Source: Cristatella mucedo (lineage: Eukaryota > Bryozoa > Phylactolaemata > Cristatellidae). From it: a stretch of 32,500 nt of DNA. The notes beneath the pieces were generated by a model that saw only the letters and a program-made list of their open reading frames with translations, was not told the DNA's origin and searched no databases. The position numbers were made by a program, and so were the translations under genes. Shown here in pieces: positions 11,001 through 18,754 of this stretch. How positions within the stretch are numbered: position 1 is the first letter of the stretch; every line of letters begins with the position of its first letter. Location of the stretch: contig WPIO01000166.1 in NCBI GenBank assembly GCA_009760855.2, positions 567,501 through 600,000 on the forward strand, given 5' to 3'.

Positions 11001-14000
11001 ATAGCCTATTAATGGGCCTTGATCACTTTTCTCAGAGGTGGAATTCCGACCGTCTGCTTGCCAAGCGGTGGTCTTGCTGGCAATCGCATAGTCTCTAACT
11101 TTGCTGGTGCTCCAGCTCCAGCGCATGCTCCTCCAGCTCATGCTCCTCCAGCTCATGCTCCTCCAGCTCATGCTCCAGCTCATGATCCTACTCCTGCTCC
11201 TACTCATACCCCTGCTCCTGCTCCTCCCGCTCCTGCTCCCGCTCACGTTGGGCAAGCTTCCAGTGGATCGACCGCACATTGGTAGGCGTGTCACACCCCC
11301 TACCCCCTCCGTTGTTTTTTATTCGAACGACGCTACGGTGCAGCCTCTCGTATTCCAACTTCCCACAGGTGCCGGAAAGCTCGGCTTCTCCTTCTCGAGG
11401 GTCACTGCGCTGGACATATCGTGCGGCCGCCTCTGGATCGGCACGGGCAACGGAGTCGTCGTCTCGCTGCCGCTTGCCGACGGTCAGTCTGCCTCCTTCT
11501 CTTCGTCGTCGTTGCCGTCTGCTTCTAGCCACATCGGCTTCGCTCGTGTGTCTGCGCTCGATCGCCTGCCTTCGCGTCACAGCCGTCAGCAGCATCCCCC
11601 CCCCCGCCACTTGCGCTGGCTCTGTGCGAGCGCGCTTGCATTTCTCGCTCGCTGCAGCCAACTCAAAGTTGGACCTGGAGGACTCTGTGCGCGGTGCCTC
11701 ACGGCGAGCTCTGGGAAGCGCGCCGTCGGCTGCCGCATCCGGCAGCGGCGCGCTTCCCGGCGGCGCCGTACGCGTGTACTGCGACTCGCGGACGGAGCGT
11801 GTCACACCGGCAAGCTACGTGCCCTACTGCTGCTCGTCGCTGGCGCAGCTGTCGTTCCACGGCCACCGTGACGCGGTCAAGTTCTTCGTCACGGTCTCGT
11901 CGACGTCGTCACCTCGGTCGAGCCTCGTCATGTCGGGCGGCGAGGGCTATATCGACTTCCGAATCGGTGAGTGCCGACCGACGGCCCTGCTGTTGTTATT
12001 GTTACAGCTATCGTTAAAATGGCAGGCACGTTGGATTCGCATGAGTTGGCAAACATTGGTAGCAAATGGTGCAAGCTGCCATCTTTTTGTGCTTGCCGGG
12101 TGCTAAAGGAGGCTAATTTAGCATATGTGTGTGTGTGTGTGGTATCTTGTGGCAACTTTCGGCCTCGGATGTACTTCGAAGGATATCGTTCTTGTAGCAC
12201 GGTCGGAACGCTGCAAAGTAGAAGTTATTGGGTGCGCTAAGTATCCGCCTATTTACAAAATCCATGTCGATGACAGTTTCGGGCATTTCCTGTGGGACTT
12301 CTGCGATAGTTTTGTAGGGTTTCACGGCTCTATTTCTACCAGTTAACGTCTTTTCAACAATTCGGATTGGAATTTGTTATCCCTCTCTTCTTTGTCTCTG
12401 TCTCTTTCTGTCTCTCATCTCTCTGTTTCCCTCTCTACCTCCCTCTCTCTGTCTCTCTTCTCTCTGCTTCCCTCTCTACCTCCCTCTCTCTGTCTATCTT
12501 CTCTCTGCTTCCCTCCCTCCCTCTCTCTCTCTCTCTCTCTCTGTCTCTCTTCTCTCTGTTTCCCTCCCTCCCTCGCTCTCTCTGTCTCTCTTCTCTCTGT
12601 TTCCCTCCCTCCCTCCCTCCCTCTCTCTGTCTCTCTCTCTTTCTCCATTCATTCAATTTCTGGCTTTGCACTCTCTATGTGCAGTCTCCATCAGCACATG
12701 TGCAAAACTAGCCATCTTTGATTTCTGAAAAAAATGCCTAAAATGAGACACCCAGGTGCATTTTCGTGAAACAATTATTTGCTGATGGTGCTGCCTAAAG
12801 CTGTCCCTCGAAAACCGCAGCTGTTTGCGAAAGGGTTGTAGCCACAAAACAAGTTCAGTTTCCCGGGTTTTCACTCGTAAAAGCATCATCGATCAGTACG
12901 CAGAAGTTTTTTCAAAGAGGTCTACAGCTCCCTCTTAAACCTTCCTTCTGCCAGGAAGCACGGATGCGCACGTGCATACATAAATTTAGAAAGATGGCTT
13001 ATGGCTCAGCTCTGCGATCCTACGATTCAGGTAATTATTATCACTTATTATGATTATTGGTATTTTATATGCACGTATTGAGCGATGTTGAGCGATCCCT
13101 GCAATCAACGGTAATGGCCGTTAAGGCTCTCCGGCTGCATTAAAATGAAACCGAATTAAAATTAATTACCGAAAAAATTAAAATTAATTCAAAAAGAAGC
13201 CGCTGGATCAGCCAAACTTTAGCTTCAACTCAAGCGGCTACGAGTCCTTTACCCCTCCCCTGCCGCCACGTCCCCTGTCACGTCTCCGACTCATCACGCT
13301 GCGCGTGTGGCCAAGTAAGGTGGCAGCTCCTCGTCACGATTTGTTGCCCGATGTCTCTTGATGCTTCCAACGATTCCGAAGTGGAGCTTTATTTGGCTAG
13401 CTTCAGCATGCAGGAGGCTGGGGTTGGGTGGGGGGTCTCTCTCTTTCCACTCGCCACCAGTTGCAGCCCGGCGGATGCTCTACGTGCAGATGGCGGGACG
13501 ACGGACAGGGCAGCAGTCAAATCAGCAGTCACGGCCATGCAGCCACTTCCTGGCCGTCACCTCGCGTTCATTTCATTCTCGGCCCCCTCGAGTTCGACAC
13601 TGCCATTGCAGTTCGGGGCACGGAAAGTCAAGGTCCGATGGTTAAGAGATTTCAGTTAAGTGCGGCGGGAGATGGCGGATGCTGGCGAGATGGTGCAGCA
13701 TGACGCAGCCATCAAACTGGCCAGATGCTGAGGAATGGATGCCGTGAGGAGCGCATTGGAGGGAGCCGGAAGCCGAGGAAGAGGAGGAGGAAGAGGAGCC
13801 GGTGCGAGCGAGCGAGCGACCCGTGACCTTTAAACCAGACAAAGGATCTTGAAAGCCGTTTGATGCTTGATAGGGAACCATTGAAGCTCAGACAGAAGTG
13901 CTTTATGTGGCAGCTACGTTACTGGCGACAGACCAGACACGCTTCACCTGGTGCATCTGGTGCAGACGACGAGGGGCACGTGAATGGGAATTGCAGCCAT

Positions 14001-15573
14001 CTAGACGCGATGCGTGTCACAAGCACGCGCCGCAGTCGGTTGCTCGTCGAAGCGTGCCCTGATTTAGGAAATTCTCCTTAACTGAAACTAGGCCGATTTT
14101 ACAGTGGAGGAAAATGTGCTCATCTAGTGACAAGTCGTTTTGGAATCGCCGGCCTAGTTTACTAGGTGCTTACCCTGGTCTGCATGTACGTAATGTATTC
14201 CGCATGTATATCTGTCTGCGACTACACAAGTGGCTGAAGTGGCTGACAGTGTTTAGGGGCTGGACAGCTTTCCATACAACACTCAGAGCCTGGGGGGGCT
14301 TTCACTTTATCTCACGTAACGAAGAGAAATTGAACAGCATAGCTGAGTAAGATGGACAATCAAGGAAGTGAGTATCGTGACAGTAGCAGCACGCGATGGT
14401 TGGAAATGCCTTGTCAGAGTGGGACGCTGAGGAGAGGACTTATGGTGTAAGAATTGTGGAGATGAGTTATACGCAGCCTCTAGGTCCCGCAGAGCAAAAG
14501 CTTCTGTCGACAACGGTCTCGGCGAAAAAAATTCGAACAGCTAATTCATTGTTCTGGGAAGACGTGAGAACGCGATTAGGATGATAGAGGCGGGAGGCAA
14601 TGCAGCTAGGTATGAAGAATTCAAGCCGTCGCGGAACCCGTGGGGGGTCAGAGTACGGATTACGCTCCGTATCCGTCGAATGACCTGTGAAGCCTGTGCA
14701 GCTCCTTATCAACTGGAGACACGACACATGGCTGAAACCCTTGGATTTTCGTATTCACCTTGCAGCCCCATAGTCATCGTCCACTATAGAAAGAGGCTCC
14801 TGTAGAAAATGTGTAAAATGTCATTTTCATATTTTTTTATATTTTTCATTTTCATAAAATGACATTTTACACATTTTCTACATTCTTTCTACAGTCTTTT
14901 GTCATTTTCAAAATGGCTCCTTTCGACTGTCCTGCCAGAACTGAATCGCGATAGTCCAGCCTTTACAAAAACCCTAGATCCATAGCCAGCCGCTTTAGTG
15001 ATTTCTTTCTTTAACGCTGGGCAGGAATCGAACATTCCATGCCGAAAGCTCCTGCTCCTCCTGCTCATTCGATCCCCGCTTCCTTTATATTTTATTATAT
15101 TATATATATTATATTTATATTATCCCGCTTCCTTTATCGCCTACAAAGAGATTAAGTTCTCTCTGGCAGCGCTATATAAATGTGTATTTTTATTGCTGTG
15201 TGCATTACTTTTGTTGTTCCTGCGTTTCTGCTGTTTCTTGTTTTTCTGCCCCTTCTTGTCGCTCTCGATCCTCTTTCCTTATGCCCCTCCCTCTTTATGC
15301 CCCTCCCTCTTTATGCCCCTCTTCTGGCTCTCCGTCTCGTGCATCCTGGTCGATTGCCAACTTTTGGACGGAATCATAGGACGGAAGTCGATTACAGTGG
15401 CTTCGTCCGTTTGTTGATTGCCTGCAGGCGACGACGATGACAACAGCAGGGCTTCGAGTGACGCAGGCGGCAGCAGTTCGGCCTCGGCCGAGGTGCCTGC
15501 GAAAATGTGGAGCCACCTGATCGTTTGGGAAGTCGCGACGGCGACCGCAGGCAGCGGCAGCGGTGGACACTGA
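235..15573 (+). CDS. MAPK8IP3/SPAG9: JIP3/JIP4-family JNK-interacting scaffold protein, 3' part of gene (16 exons, N-terminus outside window)
   Basis: Sixteen exons joined at GT/AG borders keep one frame for 930 residues and a stop (numbered from the Met at 237). Residues 1-70 match the second leucine zipper, which in the family binds ARF6 and kinesin light chain. Residues about 94-134 are the RH2 domain ([18 protein letters not shown], then [13 protein letters not shown]), known to bind phosphorylated Rab GTPases. Next come the IWNFFSNLF segment, a linker, and a beta-propeller from about residue 396 (SSLVWICT) containing [31 protein letters not shown]-like, [22 protein letters not shown] and [10 protein letters not shown]. 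The end is SHLIVWEV plus a Gly/Ser tail. Family members are cytoplasmic adaptors linking kinesin and dynein to vesicles and scaffolding JNK signalling. The RH1 domain and first coiled coil are not seen and should lie upstream. Whether this is the JIP3 or JIP4 orthologue cannot be told; most invertebrates have one gene. Confidence 0.97.
654..807 (+). CDS. MAPK8IP3/SPAG9: JIP gene exon b: leucine zipper II coiled coil
   Basis: The exon starts after gccag and completes the Lys codon from exon a. It encodes [17 protein letters not shown] and then a Glu/Leu/Arg-rich heptad stretch to LEDDVRK. The donor GTGAAG at 808 leaves phase 0. A second donor six bases downstream (814) would add Val-Lys and keep frame, so the exact end is uncertain by two codons. 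Confidence 0.92.
1015..1256 (+). CDS. MAPK8IP3/SPAG9: JIP gene exon c: RH2 domain
   Basis: The acceptor is cggacag. After an acidic DDDD linker the exon encodes the diagnostic RH2 helices ([39 protein letters not shown]), nearly identical to vertebrate JIP3/4. It ends in KKKSNIWN plus two bases, before donor GTTAGT at 1257. The intron that follows contains a short (GATC)n run. Confidence 0.97.
1579..1749 (+). CDS. MAPK8IP3/SPAG9: JIP gene exon d
   Basis: The acceptor is cgttgcag. The first base completes Phe, giving [12 protein letters not shown] (vertebrate QFFSRLFSSS). It continues through [14 protein letters not shown] and [12 protein letters not shown], which correspond to the conserved NLKYNAPTSHV and DKSKAFDFL segments. 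The donor is a perfect GTAAGT at 1750. Confidence 0.95.
2155..2347. repeat. (CT)n microsatellite with CTCTCTG interruptions
   Basis: Almost 200 bases of CT dinucleotides broken by TG or GC steps, in the JIP intron between exons d and e. A poly-C run lies at about 2021-2033. Long open frames here are low-complexity artefacts of the repeat. The rest of the intron (2350-3453) shows no element I can name. Confidence 0.97.
3454..3715 (+). CDS. MAPK8IP3/SPAG9: JIP gene exon e
   Basis: It starts after ctgcgtag with one base finishing an Ala codon. It encodes [20 protein letters not shown], then [15 protein letters not shown] and [10 protein letters not shown], all conserved in JIP3/4 order, with a Gln/Gly/Ser-rich insert ([12 protein letters not shown]) between the last two. 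The donor is GTGTCC at 3716, phase 0. The preceding intron is 1704 bp and holds a long (CT)n tract. Confidence 0.95.
3897..4136 (+). CDS. MAPK8IP3/SPAG9: JIP gene exon f
   Basis: The acceptor is gcgtttcag. It encodes [18 protein letters not shown] and then SVIGSSVFY, matching vertebrate LWCAVGVNLSGGKTRDGGSVVGASVFY. A Gly/Ser-rich low-complexity stretch and [10 protein letters not shown] follow. The donor GTGAGT at 4137 is phase 0. The next intron is stop-free and a multiple of three (see findings). Confidence 0.94.
4326..4509 (+). CDS. MAPK8IP3/SPAG9: JIP gene exon g: first propeller strands
   Basis: It starts after cggcag with [12 protein letters not shown], then [31 protein letters not shown] and MTIACIPG, aligning with the conserved [22 protein letters not shown] segment of the beta-propeller. 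The donor GTAGGC at 4510 leaves phase 1. Confidence 0.95.
4684..4791. repeat. (GA)n microsatellite
   Basis: About 108 bases of nearly pure GA with AAG and TGG interruptions, immediately before the first LINE-A copy in the intron between exons g and h. Confidence 0.97.
4890..7225 (-). mobile_element. LINE-A copy 1, decayed non-LTR retrotransposon with internal minisatellite
   Basis: Read on the - strand from high to low coordinates, it contains reverse-transcriptase pieces: [13 protein letters not shown] (motif A) and [12 protein letters not shown] at about 6350-6230; [13 protein letters not shown], a decayed GVPQGSVLGP, near 6150; [16 protein letters not shown] and [15 protein letters not shown] at about 5925-5740; and the C-terminal WLPVDQQIQ at about 5420-5395. 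Stops, frameshifts and a GATA-like repeat (6050-6115) break it. The order and motifs fit a CR1/L2/Jockey-type RT. The part above 6979 lies beyond the minisatellite and is only tentatively included. It lies antisense in a JIP intron. Confidence 0.82.
6296..6978. repeat. 31-bp tandem minisatellite, about 22 units
   Basis: About 22 head-to-tail copies of a 31-base unit centred on atcgtgatcaatagtgtcg, differing mainly by a G/A at one position. One unit is longer (near 6490) and one is two bases short (near 6715). The left end is continuous with LINE-A: the reverse complement of the first unit encodes the RT motif [11 protein letters not shown]. As 31 is not a multiple of three, the array cannot extend the frame. 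Confidence 0.97.
7361..7570 (+). CDS. MAPK8IP3/SPAG9: JIP gene exon h: propeller linker
   Basis: The acceptor is gctcgcag. Two bases complete Gly, giving GAAERDYP directly after IPG of exon g, as in vertebrate VPGARETDYP. An Ala/Gly/Ser-rich, poorly conserved linker follows, including [17 protein letters not shown] and a poly-Ser run. The donor GTAGGT at 7571 is phase 1. Assignment rests on the ERDYP match and phase continuity. The preceding intron (2851 bp) contains LINE-A and the minisatellite. Confidence 0.85.
7676..8082. repeat. CTGT-rich stretch followed by (AT)n microsatellite
   Basis: From 7676 to about 7840 there are degenerate CTGT/CTCT repeats. From 7911 to 8082 there is an almost pure AT/TATA tract with scattered GT steps. 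The whole block sits in the intron between JIP exons h and i. Confidence 0.95.
8402..8531. repeat. Perfect 2 x 65-bp tandem duplication next to an acceptor
   Basis: Bases 8402-8466 and 8467-8531 are identical 65-base copies beginning accggctccgttgtgcag. They end 13 bases before JIP exon i. Each copy carries a tgcag and a cagcag step that could compete as a splice acceptor. Confidence 0.97.
8545..8755 (+). CDS. MAPK8IP3/SPAG9: JIP gene exon i: linker and LPTMW motif
   Basis: It starts after ctccttgcag; two bases finish Asp, giving DTSQTS. A Ser/Ala-rich stretch with a poly-Ala run (GCT/CTG repeat) leads to [13 protein letters not shown] and [12 protein letters not shown], equivalent to the conserved SSLLPTMWLGAQNG. 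The donor GTGAGC at 8756 splits the next codon. A 65-bp tandem duplication ends 13 bases upstream of the exon. Confidence 0.92.
8945..9043 (+). CDS. MAPK8IP3/SPAG9: JIP gene exon j: propeller blade
   Basis: The acceptor is cgttgcag. The split codon becomes Trp (Cys in human JIP4), followed by [12 protein letters not shown] and [16 protein letters not shown], aligning with LYVHSSV and CLHSIKLKDSILSIVHVKG. The donor is GTAAGT at 9044. Confidence 0.9.
9243..9310 (+). CDS. MAPK8IP3/SPAG9: JIP gene exon k: propeller blade
   Basis: This 68-base exon follows ggtttag and encodes [20 protein letters not shown] (vertebrate HVKGIVLVALADGTLAIFHR). The donor GTTCGT at 9311 is weak but gives the right phase for exon l. 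The 168-bp intron that follows has no in-frame stop. Confidence 0.92.
9479..9630 (+). CDS. MAPK8IP3/SPAG9: JIP gene exon l: propeller blade
   Basis: The acceptor is ctcgatgcag. It encodes [17 protein letters not shown], then [17 protein letters not shown] and DAESLKVA, matching the [30 protein letters not shown] region. The donor GTAAGC at 9631 is phase 0. Confidence 0.95.
9853..10027 (+). CDS. MAPK8IP3/SPAG9: JIP gene exon m: most conserved propeller segment
   Basis: The acceptor is tccgctgcag. It encodes [49 protein letters not shown] and DKMLG, nearly identical to vertebrate JIP3/4. The donor GTGCGC at 10028 is phase 1. The following 1341-bp intron holds the second LINE-A copy. Confidence 0.97.
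10135..11060 (-). mobile_element. LINE-A copy 2, decayed
   Basis: The sequence is clearly related to 4930-5890 (shared gtatagc.cactcacagcc, ggctggaaaggat, agctagttaaa and gcagctgt.gaagacgac). The - strand encodes [14 protein letters not shown] (a YADD-like catalytic box), [13 protein letters not shown] and [15 protein letters not shown], typical of CR1/L2/Jockey reverse transcriptase. It is antisense in the JIP intron between exons m and n and is interrupted by stops. Confidence 0.82.
11105..11250. repeat. CTC-rich 12-15-bp minisatellite
   Basis: Repeated ctccagctcatg units grade into ctcctgctc units, about 120 bases upstream of JIP exon n. Regular amino-acid repeats in frames here come from this tandem array and are not a gene. 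Confidence 0.9.
11369..11482 (+). CDS. MAPK8IP3/SPAG9: JIP gene exon n: propeller blade
   Basis: It starts after ttcccacag and encodes [17 protein letters not shown], then [20 protein letters not shown], equivalent to TGKLGFSFVRITAL and CNRLWVGTGNGVIISIPL. The donor is GTCAGT at 11483, phase 1. Confidence 0.96.
11658..11966 (+). CDS. MAPK8IP3/SPAG9: JIP gene exon o: last propeller blades
   Basis: The acceptor is gctgcag. After a variable Ser/Ala/Gly segment it encodes [45 protein letters not shown] and [13 protein letters not shown], all conserved in the family. The donor GTGAGT at 11967 leaves one base of a Gly codon. The last intron is 3461 bp. Confidence 0.96.
12371..12650. repeat. CT-rich variable tandem repeat
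   Basis: Repeats of about 40-60 bases built from ctctctg, tttccctcc and ctcctccctc motifs, in the last JIP intron. All frames across it are low complexity. Confidence 0.95.
12651..14179. other. Intronic sequence without recognised features
   Basis: Part of the last JIP intron. It is mixed-composition sequence with a short AT-rich patch (13030-13080, 13140-13200) and a GAG-rich run near 13770-13800. I see no coherent coding, RNA gene or mobile-element signature; the short open frames lack family resemblance. Confidence 0.5.
14180..14975 (-). mobile_element. LINE-A copy 3, decayed, with internal hairpin
   Basis: It shares with copy 1 the segment gtgtaagaattgtgga, then a cagagcaaa..cttctgt..acaacggtct block (14440-14520 versus 5180-5255) and flanking similarity to both other copies. 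It is in the same antisense orientation within the last JIP intron. The coding potential is destroyed. Confidence 0.65.
14801..14882. repeat. Perfect inverted repeat, 27-bp arms
   Basis: Arms 14801-14827 and 14856-14882 are exact reverse complements (tgtagaaaatgtgtaaaatg...), with a 28-base T-rich spacer. It lies inside the third LINE-A remnant and is absent from the other two copies at the equivalent place, so it looks like a later event or a hairpin/MITE-like insertion. Confidence 0.9.
15075..15195 (+). mobile_element. LINE/SINE 3' tail remnant (sense)
   Basis: The segment caaagagattaagttctctc is followed by gcgctatataaatgtgtatt, resembling the 3' terminal stem and AT-rich tail of CR1/L2-like elements seen elsewhere in the window. 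A preceding AT tract is flanked by two copies of cgcttccttta. No coding part is left. Confidence 0.5.
15428..15573 (+). CDS. MAPK8IP3/SPAG9: JIP gene terminal exon p
   Basis: The acceptor is gcctgcag. Two bases complete Gly, then [14 protein letters not shown] and [13 protein letters not shown] precede a Gly/Ser tail and stop TGA at 15571. The SHLIVWEV motif matches the SHLIVWQV end of vertebrate JIP4, so this is the true C-terminus. No competing exon for the motif is present between 11967 and 15427. Confidence 0.95.
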
Positions 15574-16335
15574 CATGCTCAGCCACGACGCGAGCTCTAG
15601 TGCGGCATTGGCCTGACTCGCTCGGGCGTGCGCCGGAGGTCTCTGTCTGGCATTGCAGTCACTATGCTGTAGTAGTGGGATGTTGTTTTCCGTAATTTAT
15701 TTTTTATTGTTTTGGCTGTTTGCGGCATTGCCTGTACGGGATTTGGCGGCCGCTTTCGTTTTGCTCCACTCACATCACTCACCCTCCCTCCCCACACGTC
15801 TGCTGCCGCCGCTCCGGTGACCTGGGTCGTTAGAGAGACACCTCGTGGGTGTGCTGCGCCAGTGTGTCCGCCAGTCCATTCAGCTTACCTTTTTTTATGT
15901 GCTGCGTGCGGACGCTTGCGCCCGCCGGAGTGCATTCGTAGGTTGTGCACCGCGTGCTATGTCAGCGCCATCGGATCTGGCCATCGGATGTTGGCCGCGC
16001 TGCGGCGGCGCATCCTGCCGATGACGAGCTGCCGGTGACGAGCTGCTCCGAATGAGCTTCGGTGCTTCGTCTGAGAAAATGACGCGTCGGGTGCTTTGCT
16101 GCGGTGTGTGTTGGCAGCACACCCTCTTGCTTTTGCATTGACATTATCTAGTAAATGCTTGTGTGGTGCGTTAGCCAAAGGAGAACGTGGTGCATCGTCT
16201 CTTGTGCGTCATCATCAACATCATCATTCCTGATGTTTCACTGCTTCTCCTCCTTCCCTTTGCGGTGAGCAACACACAGTCGCCTGTCGCTGGAAAAGTG
16301 AGGCAGAAGCAGCTCTCAGCAGAGCGTGTTGAGTG

Positions 16336-16337
<2 letters not shown>

Positions 16338-16416
<79 letters not shown>
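16338..16416. repeat. (AG)n microsatellite in the presumed JIP 3' UTR
   Basis: About 39 AG units with one AAAG interruption, between the JIP stop and the AATAAA at 16492. If transcribed it would place a long purine tract in the mRNA. Confidence 0.97.
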
Positions 16417-16417
<1 letters not shown>

Positions 16418-16491
16418 TATGATAGTATGATACGAGACGACGGGACTCGAAGGCTGAGAGCAGCAGCAGCCTTCGTGAGCCTCCGTGCGGT

Positions 16492-16497
16492 AATAAA
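16492..16497 (+). promoter_or_regulatory. Candidate poly(A) signal for the JIP gene
   Basis: This is the first canonical AATAAA after the JIP stop codon. It is followed within about 10-25 bases by a GT-rich stretch (tccttgtgtgcttgc), as expected of a cleavage/polyadenylation site. It implies a 3' UTR of about 0.93 kb (15574 to about 16515) that includes an (AG)n tract. Inferred from sequence alone. Confidence 0.45.
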
Positions 16498-16794
16498 GCA
16501 TCCTTGTGTGCTTGCTCGCTCGCTCGCTGTACTTGCATTTGTGTCATCCGAGCAGTAGGAGCTGTCTGTGCTGGACATCATGCTATATGCGATCTGCTTC
16601 TTCGTCCCGAGCTGTGAGCGCTCGTTTGATTGCTGCTTGAGTGCATTGCTTATGTTGGTAGTCGAGTCACGACTTGTACTCGGCCACAGCGTCCCGCTCG
16701 CTCGGCTGCCTGCTCCTGCTCATTCTGCTCGTTCCGTGCCCTTTCTATCAGTCCACGAAACGACCGATCATTTGTGTAATGATTTCAAATCGCT

Positions 16795-17135
16795 CAGCTT
16801 TGCCTCAAACCAGTCTGAAATCCTACTGAGACCGTGCCTTTCAATTTGCATATGCTCTCAAAGCCTGGAGCTCACTGCCGACTGACGTTACGACGTCCTC
16901 TGCCCTGACCACGTTTGAAAAGAAGCCAAAACTCGCCTGCTCTGTCACCGAATCAACTGGATCTTTGTGATCAGTCCTTCGTGTGCTTATTCGCGCTGAC
17001 ACTGTGCACGTTCCTGCTAACCTTATTTCGCATGTTGCCACAAACCACATGATTATGCTTCCTTTACAGCATACGTAAAGTGCATATAAAGAGATTAAGT
17101 CTTCCGATGGTGCAATAGGAATGTATTATTGTTAT
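16795..17135 (+). mobile_element. LINE-B remnant, sense orientation, 3' end
   Basis: The + strand reads FAYALKAWSSLPTDVT then LTTFEKKPKL, the C-terminal RT tail also found in the - strand LINE-B copies (SSYAPKAWNSLPTCVR). It is followed by the family's non-coding 3' region (cgctgacactgtgcacg, catgttgccacaaaccaca) and a 3' end of aaagagattaagtcttcc and atgtattattgtta. It is diverged and 5'-truncated. Confidence 0.78.
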
Positions 17136-17149
17136 CTGTAGGAGTTCCT

Positions 17150-17225
17150 GTAGCTCATGGGTGCTCCACACGTAACGGTCGAGGTCGTGTGTTCTTGCCC
17201 TTCGGCAGACGATCCTTTAATCCCT
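17150..17225 (+). mobile_element. tRNA-derived SINE head (weak)
   Basis: TAGCTCATGGG resembles a Pol III A box, and ggtcgtgtgttcttgccc about 45 bases on resembles a B box with mismatches to GGTTCGANNCC. It lies just downstream of a LINE-B 3' end. It may be an old tRNA-like SINE. Confidence 0.4.
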
Positions 17226-17229
17226 TCTG

Positions 17230-17820
17230 CAAGGGCGATGAGCTGTTCTGGTGCCGTTTAAATGATTTATTTAAATTTGTTTAAATTGATGTAAGCGGTT
17301 TGTTTAAATTTATAAACGAGGCCGTTCAGTTTCAGCAGAATTTCACTTTCACTTTACTCTTTTACATTTTCTCTATCGCGGTATTAAAGTCTCACGTGAA
17401 CGAAATTAGTTTTTCGCCTCGAAAGCGAGTGAATACGAATGCAATCACTCCCTAGCGATCCGTCAGAGTCAGGGGTCAAAGTCCCCTGTCAGAGTCAAAA
17501 TTCCGAGTCCCCGTCGCTCTAAACGTCAGGCTGGTCGCCGTGCTTGCAACTTACGCCTATCTATCGTGGGCTGCACTGCGATGCAGATGCAAACTGCCGC
17601 CAGCGACGCTTGATCGTATCTAGAGATGACCAGTGCTGAAAGCTTCCAACTCGTGAGGGGAAACTGGGCGGTTGACAAAACGCTTGCTGCTTCGTGGATA
17701 TCGATGCTTTGTGGCTGACAAAGCAGCGATCCTTATCCGTGGGAAAGCATTAGGCTCTCTTGCCCGACCAATTGAACAAGTTGGGCAAAACAAGCGACTA
17801 CTTTAATGGGGAGCTTTCGC
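17230..17820. other. Intergenic stretch, nothing recognised
   Basis: Between the JIP 3' region and the next candidate gene. It includes an AT-rich patch with attta repeats (17255-17310). No coding or RNA feature can be supported. Confidence 0.5.
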
Positions 17821-18057
17821 CATGACAATGGCAGGCTAATCGAAGGAAGAACGTTTCGAGAGAGCTGACGCGATAGTGATCGTCGTTTCTGTCAAGGCAT
17901 GAAGTATCCCTTGTGTCGCGTCATGAGTTGACGGCGTCCCTGCAGGGTGGAGCGAGTCGGAGCTTGACAGAGCTTGGTCGCCGTCTGCAGCTGCAGCTTT
18001 TGCGGCAGCCGCCGCTCTCGCGCGTCGTTTGGCGTCGAGTGATCGATTGGAGTCGTC

Positions 18058-18186
18058 ATGTCGGCCGTGACCTCGACCGAGGATTACTCGTATCTGCCCG
18101 GGTATAAGAAGGTGCCACCTGGCGCTCCTCAGTGGCAAGCCTTGCTCATAGGAAGGAAGAACCAGAAGGTCATCGCCGAGCATCTG
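18058..18186 (+). CDS. Candidate first coding exon of a small W-motif (phostensin/taperin-like) protein
   Basis: ATG at 18058 opens a 43-codon GC-rich exon ending at donor GTGGGT (18187), phase 0. It starts MSAVTSTEDYSYLPGYKKVP, followed by GAPQWQALLIGRKNQKVIAE. The PxWxxLLxxRK core (Trp about residue 26) resembles the N-terminal motif of vertebrate phostensin, a PP1- and actin-associated protein. The next in-phase exon found (21398) carries the related LPLWKKEILLARGRR. About 230 bases of moderately GC-rich sequence upstream could be 5' UTR/promoter. Homology is inferred from motif spacing and not proven. The frame would end soon after at a TAG if unspliced. Confidence 0.6.
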
Positions 18187-18754
18187 GTGGGTCGTCCTGC
18201 AGCTTAGCGTTGCCATGCGTAAAGTGCCTGGAAAGAGACTGCTGGGGCTGTCTGATAGCCAGCACTGTAACAAATGTATCGTCATTATTATTATTATTTC
18301 TCATTCTCCGAGCTTCTGCCGTTTCTTTCCAGCTCGGTGGCGGGCTGCTGGGTCACGTTTAGGTAATTAATTTCGCAAGATACATATGAGACGCTTCTGT
18401 CAGGCCCCAAAACTGTTCTGTCACGCCATAAGCTGGCGACACCAACTGCCCTTTGCGTTATGAATAGCGTAAATCGCATAAACTTCCATCGACAGCTGAC
18501 CATAGAGACTGTCCGTTATCGACATTATGAATTAATGCGAGTGTAATAAAAAATGTGCTACTAACCTTAGGAAAACTTTGGGGCCAAGCCATCAACTAGA
18601 CCACAGAGGGGAAATTATCAGACCGAAGTGGGGACATGTAGCAACTACTTCGAGTAAACCCAACGCGAAGGCATTTGAATTCGCCTCGTAGAAGGTTACC
18701 GGAAATGTTGGCACAGGCCACCCGCCCAGGTTTAAGTGGCACGTTAATGGGCCT

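Noticed and set aside
11101-11871. 256-codon + frame starting in a poly-Leu run
   Set aside because: It begins in the CTC minisatellite and reads JIP exon n and o regions partly out of the conserved frame.
12367-12721. Ser/Leu/Pro-rich frames on the + strand
   Set aside because: Product of the CT-rich tandem repeat in the last JIP intron.
16171-16581. Ser/Leu-rich and Arg/Glu-rich frames around the AG tract
   Set aside because: Artefact of dinucleotide repeat reading in all frames.
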